Below, piece by piece: positions 50,548-59,362 of a stretch of 64,000 nucleotides of DNA. Source of the DNA: Paenibacillus sp. FSL R5-0490 (lineage in GTDB: Bacteria; Bacillota; Bacilli; Bacillales; Cytobacillaceae); NCBI RefSeq assembly GCF_001956215.1, contig NZ_MRTQ01000017.1, forward strand, positions 1 through 64,000, read 5' to 3'. Both the position numbers and the translations under genes were made by a program. Below the pieces are notes generated by a model that did not search any database, was not told where the DNA came from, and was given only the letters and a program-made list of their open reading frames with translations. Within the stretch, counting starts at the first letter, position 1. The number at the start of each line of letters is the position of its first letter.

Positions 50548-51612
50548 TTGAAAAAGATTTACAGTGATATTATTCAATTTCGCGGCACTCACTTTGATTT
50601 TGGCTTTATGCAGGGAGAGCGAATAAAGGATTCTCTTTCTGTTAAAAATCGGGAGGATCAGTGGAAGGTACGGAAGCCGCGTTTTTCAATAAATGAAGCA
50701 GAAGTGAAAAAAGCAATTACGAGGTTTGCGCCCGGAATCTGGGATGAGCTGCTTGGGATACAGGAAGCGCTGCAATGGCCGATGAAGCGGGTGTTACAGG
50801 AATTTGGCGGGTATCGACTTGATTATGTCCGTTCAGGCTGTTCCATTCTGACAGGGGCTGATTACCTGGTCCGCAATTATGATTACCATCCGAAAACCTA
50901 TGAAGGGCGCTATACCTTTTATCAGCCAACCGATCAGGGCTTTGCGATTATGGGTCCCAGCCAGAGGGTGACTGGCCGGATGGATGGCATGAATGAAAAA
51001 GGGCTTGTCATCGGCTATAATTTCATGAACCGTAAAAAGCCTGCTGATGGCTTTATCTGCTGCATGATCGGCCGCCTGATTTTGGAGGCATGTGCAAATG
51101 TCAAAGAAGCGGTTGAGATGCTGAAGGAAATTCCGCACCGCCATTCCTTTACCTATGTGGTGTATGATACAAGCGGAGAGACATATGCAGTGGAAACATC
51201 TCCGAGAGGTGTAGAGGTCCGTCAGACGACTGCCTGTACAAACCATTTTGAAATCATGAAGGATGAAAACCGCAACCATCTGGCTGACAGCTTGCGCAGG
51301 CTGGATGTCATGAAAAGCCGTCAGGATGGGCGCCTGGATGCACATGATGCATTCCGCCTTCTGAATGATAGTGATAAAGGTGTCTTTTCAGATCTTTATG
51401 GAAGCTGGGCAGGGACCATTCATACATCAGCCTATCTGCCGGGAGAGATGAAAGCCTGGTTTGCGCTCGGCGGCGACAGAGAGCCAGTAATTTTTGACTT
51501 TGGGCATTGGCTCGATGGCCAGGATATTGAAATGAATAGAATCACTGGTGAAGTGGATACGGACATTCCCTTTTTGCATATGGATGAGCATGCGAACTGG
51601 TTCAGGAAATGA
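50548..51612 (+). CDS. C45-family autoproteolytic acyltransferase/amidase
   Basis: 354 residues. Ntn-hydrolase of the penicillin acyltransferase/choloylglycine-like type, with a probable nucleophile Cys98 in YVRSGCSILTG, LVRNYDYHP, and MDGMNEKGLVIGYNFMNRK. Likely cleaves an amide bond after self-processing. Natural substrate unknown; bile salt-like or N-acyl amino acid compounds are possible. TTG start after GAAGAGGG. Confidence 0.82.
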   Translation: MKKIYSDIIQFRGTHFDFGFMQGERIKDSLSVKNREDQWKVRKPRFSINEAEVKKAITRFAPGIWDELLGIQEALQWPMKRVLQEFGGYRLDYVRSGCSILTGADYLVRNYDYHPKTYEGRYTFYQPTDQGFAIMGPSQRVTGRMDGMNEKGLVIGYNFMNRKKPADGFICCMIGRLILEACANVKEAVEMLKEIPHRHSFTYVVYDTSGETYAVETSPRGVEVRQTTACTNHFEIMKDENRNHLADSLRRLDVMKSRQDGRLDAHDAFRLLNDSDKGVFSDLYGSWAGTIHTSAYLPGEMKAWFALGGDREPVIFDFGHWLDGQDIEMNRITGEVDTDIPFLHMDEHANWFRK

Positions 51613-51711
51613 TAATGTTTTTGAAAAATGGACAAACCCTCACGTACTTTCATCTCTACATGTTGTGGTACACTTTATATATGAATTGGATGTAAACTGA
51701 GGTGCATACGA

Positions 51712-53097
51712 GTGAAAACAGTATTAGTCATAGGCGGCGGTGTAACAGGATTGTCCGCTATGTATGAACTGAATAAGTGGAAAAAAGAAAACGATCAGGA
51801 TATACGGCTGGTGCTGGCGGAATCAGCAGAACAGCTTGGCGGAAAAATCCGCACAGTAAGAGAAGGCGGCTTCACAATCGAGGCGGGTGCTGATTCGATT
51901 GTTGCCCGCAAAGCGGATGCGATGAATTTTATCCAGGAGCTCGGTTTGGAAGAAGAGGTTGTGTACAATGCGGCGGGACGGTCGTATATTTACACTGACG
52001 GCGAGCTGAAGCTGATCCCGGCAGATTCTGTATTTGGGATTCCGGCCAGTGTTGAATCTCTTGCCAAATCAACACTTGTTTCAGCAGAAGGAAAGGTTGA
52101 AGCCCTGAAGGATTTTTATACGAAAAATGACCGATTTACAAAGAACGATTCGATCGGCGATTTCCTTGAGCACTTCTTTGGAAAAGAATTGGTGGAAAAA
52201 CAAATTGCGCCTGTTCTTTCGGGAGTATATTCCGGAAATCTCAGTGAATTAACCATTGCTTCGACTCTTCCGCAGGTGTTTGATTATAAAGAAAAATACG
52301 GCAGCATCATAAGAGGGTTCGAGGAAAATAAAAAGGTGTTCCAGAGCGGCGGGGGAAAGAAGTTCCTTTCCTTTAATAAAGGCCTGGATACATTAATTGA
52401 TGCTTATGAAGAAAGATTGGACGGAACAGAAATAGTAAAAAGCACACAGGCTGTTAAAATAGAAAAGACAGATCGCAGATATAAGGTTGATTTCTCAAAT
52501 GGCGAAAGCCTGGAGGCAGATCATATAGTGCTCGGCATTCCGCATAATGCAGCTGCAGTCCTGTTTGATGATGAGGAGCTAAAAGCGGAGTTCGAACCGT
52601 TGAAGAACAGTTCCCTGATTTCTATTTATCTTGCTTATGATATTCCAGACAGCGAACTGCTTGAAGACGGGACAGGCTTCATCACGGCCAATACGGATGA
52701 ACTAACCTGCAATGCCTGTACATGGACAAGCCGCAAGTGGAAGCATACATCGGAAAGCGGTAATTTGCTTGTAAGATTATTTTATAAAAGCAGTCATCCG
52801 GCCTTTGCCTCTCTAAAGGAAATGGGTGAAGAAGAGCTCTTGAAGACGGCTCTGGCTGATATTGAAAAAAGTCTTGGCATTACGGCCGAGCCTGCAGCCA
52901 GTGAAGTGACAAATTGGACTGAAAAAATGCCGAACTATCTGATTTCCCATCCTGAGACAGTAGCAGCCATTGAAAGCAGACTGGGCCGGGAATACCCTGG
53001 AATATGGCTTGCAGGCTGCTCTTATTACGGTGTCGGCATTCCTGATTGCATTGAAAATGGGGCAGAAACGGCCGGTAAAATTATTGAGAAAATGTAA
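51712..53097 (+). CDS. cgoX: Coproporphyrinogen III oxidase (HemY/CgoX)
   Basis: 461 residues. FAD Rossmann motif VIGGGVTGLSAMYELNKW, EQLGGKIRTVREGGFTIEAGADS, KQIAPVLSGVYSGN, and the C-terminal WLAGCSYYGVGIPDCIENG. Oxidises coproporphyrinogen III to coproporphyrin III in the Gram-positive haem pathway. Usually the third gene of hemEHY; here it is alone, so it may be a second copy or a displaced gene. GTG start after TGAGGTG. Confidence 0.9.
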   Translation: MKTVLVIGGGVTGLSAMYELNKWKKENDQDIRLVLAESAEQLGGKIRTVREGGFTIEAGADSIVARKADAMNFIQELGLEEEVVYNAAGRSYIYTDGELKLIPADSVFGIPASVESLAKSTLVSAEGKVEALKDFYTKNDRFTKNDSIGDFLEHFFGKELVEKQIAPVLSGVYSGNLSELTIASTLPQVFDYKEKYGSIIRGFEENKKVFQSGGGKKFLSFNKGLDTLIDAYEERLDGTEIVKSTQAVKIEKTDRRYKVDFSNGESLEADHIVLGIPHNAAAVLFDDEELKAEFEPLKNSSLISIYLAYDIPDSELLEDGTGFITANTDELTCNACTWTSRKWKHTSESGNLLVRLFYKSSHPAFASLKEMGEEELLKTALADIEKSLGITAEPAASEVTNWTEKMPNYLISHPETVAAIESRLGREYPGIWLAGCSYYGVGIPDCIENGAETAGKIIEKM

Positions 53098-53167
53098 AAC
53101 GAAAATCGTGTAAGTAAATGGTTCCGTTTTCGGGTGCTTTAATTGAATTAGCAAATCCTTAAATTAT

Positions 53168-53201
53168 AAAAACTCGCAATTTTCTAATGCGAGTTTTTTT
53201 G
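53168..53201 (+). terminator. Terminator after cgoX
   Basis: AACTCGCA-attttctaa-TGCGAGTT then TTTTT. Between here and 53441 no convincing gene is present. Confidence 0.85.
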
Positions 53202-53441
53202 TTATAACCTGATAGTAAGCAACAATGTTTACGAAAACAGCCCAAAAAATTAAGAGTGGGTTATGCAGCTATGTTTTACCTTAAGTCGGGATCAATGATG
53301 ACTACAGCATATTTAAAGGAATTAACAGCTTTTAAGGAACTTTTTACACTATTTCATGCCTAAATTCCTATTCAACTAATTGCCCGGGTCCTTTAAGATG
53401 AAATAGAAGAAAATGGAATTTATAATGCGGAGCTGATTCTA

Positions 53442-55169
53442 TTGAAGGTATTAGAAGCAGATTCCTTGCTTGCAGGAATCGACGAGACGAGCAATCAATT
53501 ATCTATCCTTAAAGATCAGGTAAATCAAGTTCAGGTATCCATCCAGGAGCTGGTGTCTCTCGAAGATGCTTTTAAAGGGCAGGGCGGCCATGCTATACTT
53601 GCGTATTACCAGGAATGCCACCAGCCTTTTCTGCAATTCCTTGAATTCTGGATTGGCGAGTATCAATCCTATTTAAAAAGTTTCATAGGTTCATTGCGGG
53701 ATCTTGAACCCTCTCATTCAGGCTTAATCCGCCAGGAATTCCTGGTGTATGAGCTCAAACAGGGGCTGAGAAGCACCCTGCAGATTACCGCAGATCTAAC
53801 ACATGAAGCAAATGAGATTATGAAGTCAGTAAGTGATATTGTTGTGCTTCCACGGCTGGAGGATGGCCGTTTTATCCAGACATCAAAGCGAGCTGAGGAT
53901 TCAAGTCAAGAAACCGTTGAGAAACTGGAGGACTTCGACCATCAGGAAACGGCTGCATTGGAGCCTCTACTGCAAGATCTATCCCTCATGAACCAGTACA
54001 TCCAAAAAATGGCGGGCATGTTCCAAAGCGGCAGCTTATCTCTGGCCCAATATCAGCCTAAATCTCTCAGCTGGAAGGATTACCAGGAGGAAATATCGAA
54101 TCCTAATCCAGGAAGTGGCCAAGGTATTCTTCAGGATATAGCTGAAGGAGCTATTGAGGGGGCATCCAAAGCCGTAGGGGATACATGGGATGGGCTGAAG
54201 TCGACCTATGAGCTGGGCAGGAACATCATGGGCCCATTTAATCCACTGTTTTTGGGCAGTGAATTGCTGTTTAACCGTGACCAGTTAATCGAAAACCAAA
54301 GGAAGCACCAGGAATTCTATCTAGGAATATTAAATGATCCCATCGGAAAAGTAAGCCAGGCTCTGGATATGCCGAAATACATATGGTCCGCTGTTACCAA
54401 TGCCTGGCAAAGGGATGTTGTCAATGGAGATGCTAAAAGTCGGACAGCCTTTTTTACCTATGGCCTGACTACCCTTGGAATTGGATTTCTCGGGGATAAA
54501 GGAATTGGTAAAGCCGGTACAATCGCCAAAACGGTAGGCCAGGTTACTAAGGGAGAAAAGGGACTTTCATTTCAGACGCATGGGCCAACACCAGCAATGG
54601 TAGGAGGATCAGCTCAGGGCATAGTACCTTACAATGTACTTCATAATCCTTTGACACAGATTAAGAAGTTAACAGTTGAGGGGTATAGTTCCAAGCCTAC
54701 AGATAAAATTGAAAAAGATGATTACTTTATCGGTACATTAAAGGGAGAAAAAGTCCACTTAAAAGGCGTGAAAGTAGAAGAGATTATATATACAAAAAGA
54801 CTTCCAGAAGAAACTGCGCAATTAAGAAGGACCTTTAATAATTCTGTAAAGAAAAGTTTCCTTAAAACTTTTGCTAACGACCCAATAAGAATACAAACTC
54901 TTCGAAACGCAGGGTTAGATAATAATGATATTGCCAGAATGAAAGATGGCCTTAATCCAAAGGGATGGCAAGTCCATCACAATTTGCCTTTAGATGATGG
55001 TGGTACCAATGATTTTACTAACTTGGTATTGATAAAAAATGATCCATATCATAAAGCAGTTACGAATGAACAAAACTCTCTAACAAGAGAGTTAACTCCT
55101 ACACAAAGTAAGAAGATTAATTGGCCAATTTTTGAAGATGAGGTTTACCCACCGGAACCTTTTAAATAA
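53442..55169 (+). CDS. LXG-domain polymorphic toxin with C-terminal HNH-type nuclease
   Basis: 575 residues. Residues about 1-200 are the LXG helical secretion domain (VLEADSLLAGIDETSNQLS). A glycine/alanine-rich middle includes GEGAIEGASKAVGDTWDGLK-like sequence. The C-terminus carries a nuclease-like motif: WQVHHNLPLDDGGTNDFTNL (His512-513, Asn527) and His537 in DPYHKAV. LXG proteins are exported by the type VII (ESX/Yuk) system and attack competitors. TTG start after GGAGCTG. Its immunity gene follows 17 bases later. Toxicity is inferred from architecture. Confidence 0.88.
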   Translation: MKVLEADSLLAGIDETSNQLSILKDQVNQVQVSIQELVSLEDAFKGQGGHAILAYYQECHQPFLQFLEFWIGEYQSYLKSFIGSLRDLEPSHSGLIRQEFLVYELKQGLRSTLQITADLTHEANEIMKSVSDIVVLPRLEDGRFIQTSKRAEDSSQETVEKLEDFDHQETAALEPLLQDLSLMNQYIQKMAGMFQSGSLSLAQYQPKSLSWKDYQEEISNPNPGSGQGILQDIAEGAIEGASKAVGDTWDGLKSTYELGRNIMGPFNPLFLGSELLFNRDQLIENQRKHQEFYLGILNDPIGKVSQALDMPKYIWSAVTNAWQRDVVNGDAKSRTAFFTYGLTTLGIGFLGDKGIGKAGTIAKTVGQVTKGEKGLSFQTHGPTPAMVGGSAQGIVPYNVLHNPLTQIKKLTVEGYSSKPTDKIEKDDYFIGTLKGEKVHLKGVKVEEIIYTKRLPEETAQLRRTFNNSVKKSFLKTFANDPIRIQTLRNAGLDNNDIARMKDGLNPKGWQVHHNLPLDDGGTNDFTNLVLIKNDPYHKAVTNEQNSLTRELTPTQSKKINWPIFEDEVYPPEPFK

Positions 55170-55186
55170 AGAAGGGATGAGAAGAT

Positions 55187-55648
55187 ATGGCCCAGTGGAA
55201 AGAATTATTGATACAAATAAAAAAAATTGAAAAGAAATATGGAAGTTCACTAAGGAATCCAGTTACGGATGTAGAGATCAGCAAGTTGCAGCTGGACATT
55301 CAGGAGAAATTAGGGAATATTGAATTACCAAAGTCTTATGTAGAGTTTTTGAAAACTGTAAATGGATTAGACTTTAATGGGTTGGTCATTTATGGTGTTG
55401 ATGAACATCTACTTGATGACCAAGAAGTTGAAGATCTTCAGGGGTTTGTTGATACAAACGAGATTTGGTATGAAAATGAATGGCAAAAGCAATATATATT
55501 TTGGGGAGAGTCTGATACAGCCTGGTACTGTTTAGACCTGCATAAGGAAATATATCTTGAATTAGACAAACCCTCTGGAACCCAAATCCAATCATTTGAA
55601 AGTTTTGATTCCATGTTAACTGAGGCTTTACAAACAACTTTATTATAA
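55187..55648 (+). CDS. SMI1/KNR4 (SUKH) immunity protein
   Basis: 153 residues. The SUKH fold pattern is visible: IELPKSYVEFLKTVNGLDFN, YGVDEH and YIFWGESDTAWYCLDLHKEI. These proteins bind and neutralise nuclease toxins. AAGGGATGAGAAG before ATG, 17 bases after the LXG toxin stop, so it is the cognate antidote by position. Acidic, as expected for binding a basic nuclease. Confidence 0.85.
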   Translation: MAQWKELLIQIKKIEKKYGSSLRNPVTDVEISKLQLDIQEKLGNIELPKSYVEFLKTVNGLDFNGLVIYGVDEHLLDDQEVEDLQGFVDTNEIWYENEWQKQYIFWGESDTAWYCLDLHKEIYLELDKPSGTQIQSFESFDSMLTEALQTTLL

Positions 55649-55658
55649 CAGTTTCCAA

Positions 55659-55918
55659 ATGGATAATAGTACTGTCATTTTCTCAATGGCTATTATCTCA
55701 AACTTTAATTCACTTGAAAGCACAAAAAATGCATGTCTTGATAACAATAAGACATCAAAGGCTGAAAAGAACTTCTTAGCTATTATCTGGTCTGTAGCTT
55801 GTGAATAATTCATATTCGTTATTTCACTAACTGTGATTATTTTAGGTGTTTTAAGTGGAATCGTTGGTTGGCTTATAGGGATGTTCGTCAGTAATAACTT
55901 AATGTAGAGTACAGCATG
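55659..55918 (+). pseudogene. Decayed small ORFs downstream of the immunity gene
   Basis: An in-frame 49-codon ORF (55659-55808) starting MDNSTVIFSMAIISNFNSLE without a ribosome site is followed by sequence coding LTVIILGVLSGIVGWLIGMF then VSNNLM and stop, the end of a membrane protein without a start. Probably eroded cargo of the toxin locus. No intact gene to 56125. Confidence 0.4.
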
Positions 55919-55986
55919 TAACGAGGGAGTTAATCGAGATTGGAACGAACGGGTATTAGCTCAATAAGAACGACTAATTTATTACA

Positions 55987-56016
55987 AAGAAAACTCGCCA
56001 TTTTAGGGGCGAGTTT
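55987..56016 (+). terminator. Terminator downstream of toxin-immunity locus
   Basis: AAACTCGCC-attttag-GGGCGAGTTTT then GC. A short T-tract follows. Confidence 0.7.
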
Positions 56017-56125
56017 TGCTATTTGTATGCCATATTGGATGTCAAAGGACTGTCATTTCTGTGCATTTTTTTAGAAAAGTACTTCAAAACGGAACCCTTT
56101 TCTGTGTAAGATGGGGATTTTTTGC

Positions 56126-56350
56126 TCATATGATTTTGGTCAGATCCTTAGGACTTTCAATCTTCATTTGCTCCAATTCGAGCTTCATCTTTTCTGTTTC
56201 AAGCAGAAAGTTTTCCTGCTTCAGCTTTTCCAGGGTGATTTCATCTTTTATCATATTATGTTTGATCTTTGCGAGTTTTTGAGTGTGAACAGTCATGATG
56301 GCAATGATGGGAATAGAGAAAATCATAATCACGGCAATAGTACCTGTCAA
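56126..56350 (-). CDS. Small membrane protein with coiled coil
   Basis: 74 residues, TTG start with TGAGGTGCAGG upstream. One membrane helix (TIAVIMIFSIPIIAIMTV) is followed by a charged coiled coil (LEKLKQENFLLETEKMKLEL). The plan resembles PspB-type helix plus coiled coil. Function unknown; single gene diverging from the DUF488 gene. Confidence 0.7.
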   Translation of the reverse strand: MTGTIAVIMIFSIPIIAIMTVHTQKLAKIKHNMIKDEITLEKLKQENFLLETEKMKLELEQMKIESPKDLTKII

Positions 56351-56446
56351 ATTTCCTGCACCTCACATTTGATTGAATTAGAAAAAATTGTATATTATGT
56401 TTATAATAATAGCAAATCACAAGGGATATACAAGGGGTGTCTTAAA

Positions 56447-56812
56447 TTGACCGGAATTTTCATTAAAAGAATTTATGACCCATACGAAGAAGAGGACGGC
56501 TATCGGGTGCTGATTGACCGGCTGTGGCCCCGCGGAATTAAAAAGGAAGATGCCCGTTTGTCAGCATGGGAAAAAGAGGCTGCGCCGAGTCATGAACTGA
56601 GAAAAGCATTTAACCATAAGCCTGAGCTTTTTGAAGATTTCCGGGAAAAATATCTTGAAGAGCTGCGGACACAAGACGGTAAAATCCGCAAAATAGATGA
56701 GCTGGCAAGAATGGCAGAAGAGCAGAATGTTACATTATTATATGCTGCGAAAGATCCCATTCATAACCATGCGCGGGTTTTGTGTGAGGAAATCACGAGG
56801 AGGAAGGTTTAG
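56447..56812 (+). CDS. DUF488 family protein, YeaO-like
   Basis: 121 residues from TTG 56447, with CAAGGGGTGTC upstream. Signature IYDPYEEEDGYRVLIDRLWP then RGIKKEDARLSAWEKEAAPS, and YAAKDPIHNHARVL at the end. DUF488 proteins are small, soluble and of unknown biochemical role. A longer open frame upstream to 56111 has no coding character. Followed 68 bases later by the GNAT gene. Confidence 0.88.
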   Translation: MTGIFIKRIYDPYEEEDGYRVLIDRLWPRGIKKEDARLSAWEKEAAPSHELRKAFNHKPELFEDFREKYLEELRTQDGKIRKIDELARMAEEQNVTLLYAAKDPIHNHARVLCEEITRRKV

Positions 56813-56880
56813 TCTCTCCAAAAAGGAGGGAAAGCAAGATAGAAAGAATAGAGTTCATCTTAAATACAGGAGGAAATGAT

Positions 56881-57162
56881 ATGAATACAGATATCCAAAA
56901 AGAAGAAAACCGGTTTTTTATGAATGATGAAGAAGGGAATATGATAGCGGAAATTACGTATATTCCAAGCGGCGATTCTGTCATAACCATAGACCATACA
57001 TATGTAAGCGACTCCCTGCGCGGACAGGGAATTGCAGGAAAGCTTCTGGAAAGCGTTGTTCAGGAGGCACGCAGCAAGGGATATAAGATTGTGCCTGCCT
57101 GCTCATATGCCAAAGCTGTTTTTGACCGAAAGAGCGAATATCAGGATTTGCTTGCAAACTAA
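56881..57162 (+). CDS. GNAT-family N-acetyltransferase, small YjdJ-like
   Basis: 93 residues. Minimal GNAT module: AEITYIPSGDSVITIDHTYV, the acetyl-CoA loop SDSLRGQGIAGKLL, and C-terminal KIVPACSYAKAVFDR (the Gcn5-related 'GCN5L' type). Substrate unknown. ACAGGAGGAAATG site. The next gene follows 14 bases later, so an operon with the alpha/beta hydrolase is likely. Confidence 0.87.
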   Translation: MNTDIQKEENRFFMNDEEGNMIAEITYIPSGDSVITIDHTYVSDSLRGQGIAGKLLESVVQEARSKGYKIVPACSYAKAVFDRKSEYQDLLAN

Positions 57163-57176
57163 AGGAGGTTTTCAGA

Positions 57177-57959
57177 ATGGGCGCAAAAAGAATAGATGTA
57201 AATGGAACAGCCATTTCATACTATGATGAAGGCAAAGGGGAGCCGCTTGTACTGCTGCATGGATTTTGCGGCAGCAAAGATTACTGGGCAAGGGTCATTC
57301 CATTATTGGCAGAGGACTTTCGCGTGATTGCGGCCGATCTTCCGGGGCATGGAGAGTCAGGACTGCCGGATGGCGAACCCTCTATTGAGAGGATGGCTGA
57401 AGCAATCAAAGGGGCTATAGATGAGCTGGAACTTGAACAAGTATCTCTTTTCGGCCATTCATTGGGCGGCTATGTAACCCTTGCATTTGCTGAAGTGTAT
57501 GAGGACAAGCTGAAGTCCTTTTCCCTTATCCATTCAACAGCCAGCCCGGATTCTGAAGAAGGGAAGAAGGGAAGGGATGTCGCTGCCGGTAAAATTGATA
57601 AAGAGGGAATGGAATCCTTTATAGATGGACTGGTGCCGAAGCTGTTTGCACCAGGGGAGAAACTTCCCGAAGAAATTCAACTGGCAAAAGAAATTGGCTA
57701 TCGTACAAGTGCTGAAGGGGCAAAGGCTGCCCTAAAAGCAATGAAACAGCGCGGTGATCGCAGTCATGTTTTAAAAAAGACAGAGCTGCCGGTATTAATT
57801 GTTGCTGGAGAACAGGACGAGATTGTCCCTCCTGAGAAATCATTTGCAGTCAAAGAATCTAACATCAAGCAGGTGACCATTGATGATGCGGGGCACATGA
57901 GCATGTACGAAGCACCGGAAGAACTTGCTGAGGTTATCCGCGGGTTTTTGAAAGAGTAA
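57177..57959 (+). CDS. Alpha/beta hydrolase
   Basis: 260 residues. Oxyanion HGFCGSKDYW near 29, nucleophile elbow Ser95 in LFGHSLGGYVTLA, acid Asp in VAGEQDEIVPP, His in DDAGHMSMYE. Ester or lactone hydrolase of the proline iminopeptidase-like group; substrate unknown. AAAGGAGGTTTTC site. In an operon behind the GNAT gene. Confidence 0.88.
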   Translation: MGAKRIDVNGTAISYYDEGKGEPLVLLHGFCGSKDYWARVIPLLAEDFRVIAADLPGHGESGLPDGEPSIERMAEAIKGAIDELELEQVSLFGHSLGGYVTLAFAEVYEDKLKSFSLIHSTASPDSEEGKKGRDVAAGKIDKEGMESFIDGLVPKLFAPGEKLPEEIQLAKEIGYRTSAEGAKAALKAMKQRGDRSHVLKKTELPVLIVAGEQDEIVPPEKSFAVKESNIKQVTIDDAGHMSMYEAPEELAEVIRGFLKE

Positions 57960-57978
57960 GCAGTCTTTGTTTTGGAGC

Positions 57979-58020
57979 GCACATAAGATTTTTTTTCTGC
58001 ACATGAAAAATCTTATGTGC
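57979..58020. repeat. 15-bp perfect inverted repeat
   Basis: GCACATAAGATTTTT (57979-57993) and AAAAATCTTATGTGC (58006-58020). Followed by a further GTGCACATAA / TTATGCGCAC pair to 58042. Could be a weak terminator for the hydrolase gene. Confidence 0.75.
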
Positions 58021-58089
58021 ACATAAATTGGCGTTATGCGCACAGAAAGGTTCCTGTGCGGCCAAATTAATCATTTTGCGATTGAAATA

Positions 58090-58130
58090 TAAAAAAAAGC
58101 TCCTTTTCAAGCCGAAAAGGAGCTTTTGCT
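58090..58130. terminator. Bidirectional terminator
   Basis: AAAAGCTCCTTTT-caagccg-AAAAGGAGCTTTT between convergent genes. Confidence 0.9.
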
Positions 58131-58633
58131 TATTTAAAAATTACCGAAATGATTTCGTCCGTCGTCATTCCGCTTTCAATTTCAAACGTGCCGGGGCGCA
58201 GATCATTCTCAAGACCGCGTTTTTCTACATCTTTATAGAATTGGATGCCGCTTTCAATTATGTGGGCTTTTTCAAGCGCGTTCCCCACATCAATGCTGGT
58301 CATGCCCATGGATACGGTTAAAATAGTCCGGTAAACAACTTTTTCGCCGGTTTTGTCATCGGTCTTCTTGTCTGCTTTATCCTCTTTTTTCTCGCTGGAC
58401 TTTGCGGCAGCAGCAAGCTGCTTGCTCCATTCATCTTCCGTGTTGATGACGTAGCCTTTGGATGCCAGCAGGTCAATCATTTCTTCATCTGACAGCTTTT
58501 CCGCTTTCACTGTTTTATCCGCTGGTTTTTCAGTACTCTTGGCTTCAGAAGGTCCAAATAGGTAAACGCTTCCTGTCAAAATGGCAGCCGCTAAAAGGCC
58601 CGCTGCAAAACTGCGCAAGGAATTTGGTGTCAT
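58130..58633 (-). CDS. MltG/YceG-like membrane-anchored protein
   Basis: 167 residues. An N-terminal helix (SFAAGLLAAAILTGSVYLFG) is followed by a charged Lys/Asp/Glu linker and a C-terminal module with LTVSMGMTSIDVGNALEKAH and LRPGTFEIESGMTTDEIISV. That LysM-like part matches the N-terminal region of endolytic transglycosylase MltG, but the catalytic domain is missing. Overlaps the stop of the preceding gene by four bases. Confidence 0.75.
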   Translation of the reverse strand: MTPNSLRSFAAGLLAAAILTGSVYLFGPSEAKSTEKPADKTVKAEKLSDEEMIDLLASKGYVINTEDEWSKQLAAAAKSSEKKEDKADKKTDDKTGEKVVYRTILTVSMGMTSIDVGNALEKAHIIESGIQFYKDVEKRGLENDLRPGTFEIESGMTTDEIISVIFK

Positions 58634-59007
58634 TGGGCAACCATGCTCCTTTCACCCTTGTTCGCTGAATAAGGCAAGAGCATCAGATCAACCTCGTTAG
58701 GCGTAAGCTGTTTTTTTAATGCAATGCTTTCATTGGAATATCCGCGTTTATGCATATCCAGTACTTCGCGAAGCAGCAATCTTTCATCTGATGGCCCGCT
58801 CATAGCTCCTGATTGCTTAGCCGTAATCTCCGCGTCCAATTCAATATTTCTAATTTGCTGCTGAAGCTCATGAATTTCATTTTTTAGTGTAAAAGTAACC
58901 TGATCAATTTGCTGCTCAATATTTGATTTCGACTGCGCCGTTTTAAAAAACGATAAAATGAGCAGCACGACTGCTGAACCAAATAATATGGCAATTACCC
59001 ATCCCAT
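58630..59007 (-). CDS. Membrane protein with coiled coil and helix-turn-helix-like tail
   Basis: 125 residues. Membrane helix (VIAILFGSAVVLLILSFF), coiled coil (EIHELQQQIRNIELDAEITA), then RLLLREVLDMHKRGYSNESI and LTPNEVDLMLL, a helix-turn-helix-like C-terminus. Similar plans occur in Bacillus proteins encoded before MltG-like genes. Function unknown. Translationally coupled (ATGA) to the gene after it. AGGGAGGATTTT before ATG. Confidence 0.7.
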   Translation of the reverse strand: MGWVIAILFGSAVVLLILSFFKTAQSKSNIEQQIDQVTFTLKNEIHELQQQIRNIELDAEITAKQSGAMSGPSDERLLLREVLDMHKRGYSNESIALKKQLTPNEVDLMLLPYSANKGERSMVAQ

Positions 59008-59130
59008 CCTAAAATCCTCCCTTATGTAAACACTTTTTTTCTCGGTATCTATTTTTTTACCAAACTAAATTATACCTTTATTGCGGGGGGATTTCGAATG
59101 ATAACCTCAAAATAACACGATAGTCCTGTT

Positions 59131-59286
59131 TTTATCGCAGTTTAACGGGCAGTAAGACCCCTTTTTCAAGACTCAGAGGAATCAAAGGAGGATAAGTGGG
59201 GGTCTAACTGCCCGTAAAAGCCCGATTAGTTCAACTAACAATCAGTGGGGGATAAAGAACCCCCCACTGATTGAAGTTTCACTTTA
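59131..59286 (-). repeat. Structured intergenic repeat, family R1, copy C
   Basis: Minus strand: AAAGTGAAACTTCAATCAGT + GGGGGG/CCCCCC hairpin, TTAGTTGAACTAATCGGGC, TTACGGGCAGTTAGACCCCC, then GGGGTCTTACTGCCCGTTAA. Nearly complete. Lies between the yerD terminator and the promoter side of the 59007 gene. Confidence 0.88.
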
Positions 59287-59321
59287 TGTCAGAAAAAGGT
59301 GCGGATGGTAAATCTTATTTC

Positions 59322-59360
59322 TTATAAAAACCCGGACCATTCAGGACCGGGCTTTCATTT
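59322..59360 (-). terminator. Terminator of yerD-like gene
   Basis: Minus strand GCCCGGTCC-tgaat-GGTCCGGGT then TTTTAT. Confidence 0.85.
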
Positions 59361-59362
59361 GT

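Noticed and set aside
53288-53380. A 30-codon ORF upstream of the LXG gene, considered as an LXG partner
   Set aside because: Too short, no helical partner pattern and no clear ribosome site at the right spacing.
56111-56446. The N-terminal extension of the DUF488 frame
   Set aside because: Low-complexity translation opposite a small membrane protein gene. The TTG at 56447 has the ribosome site and gives the family's start.
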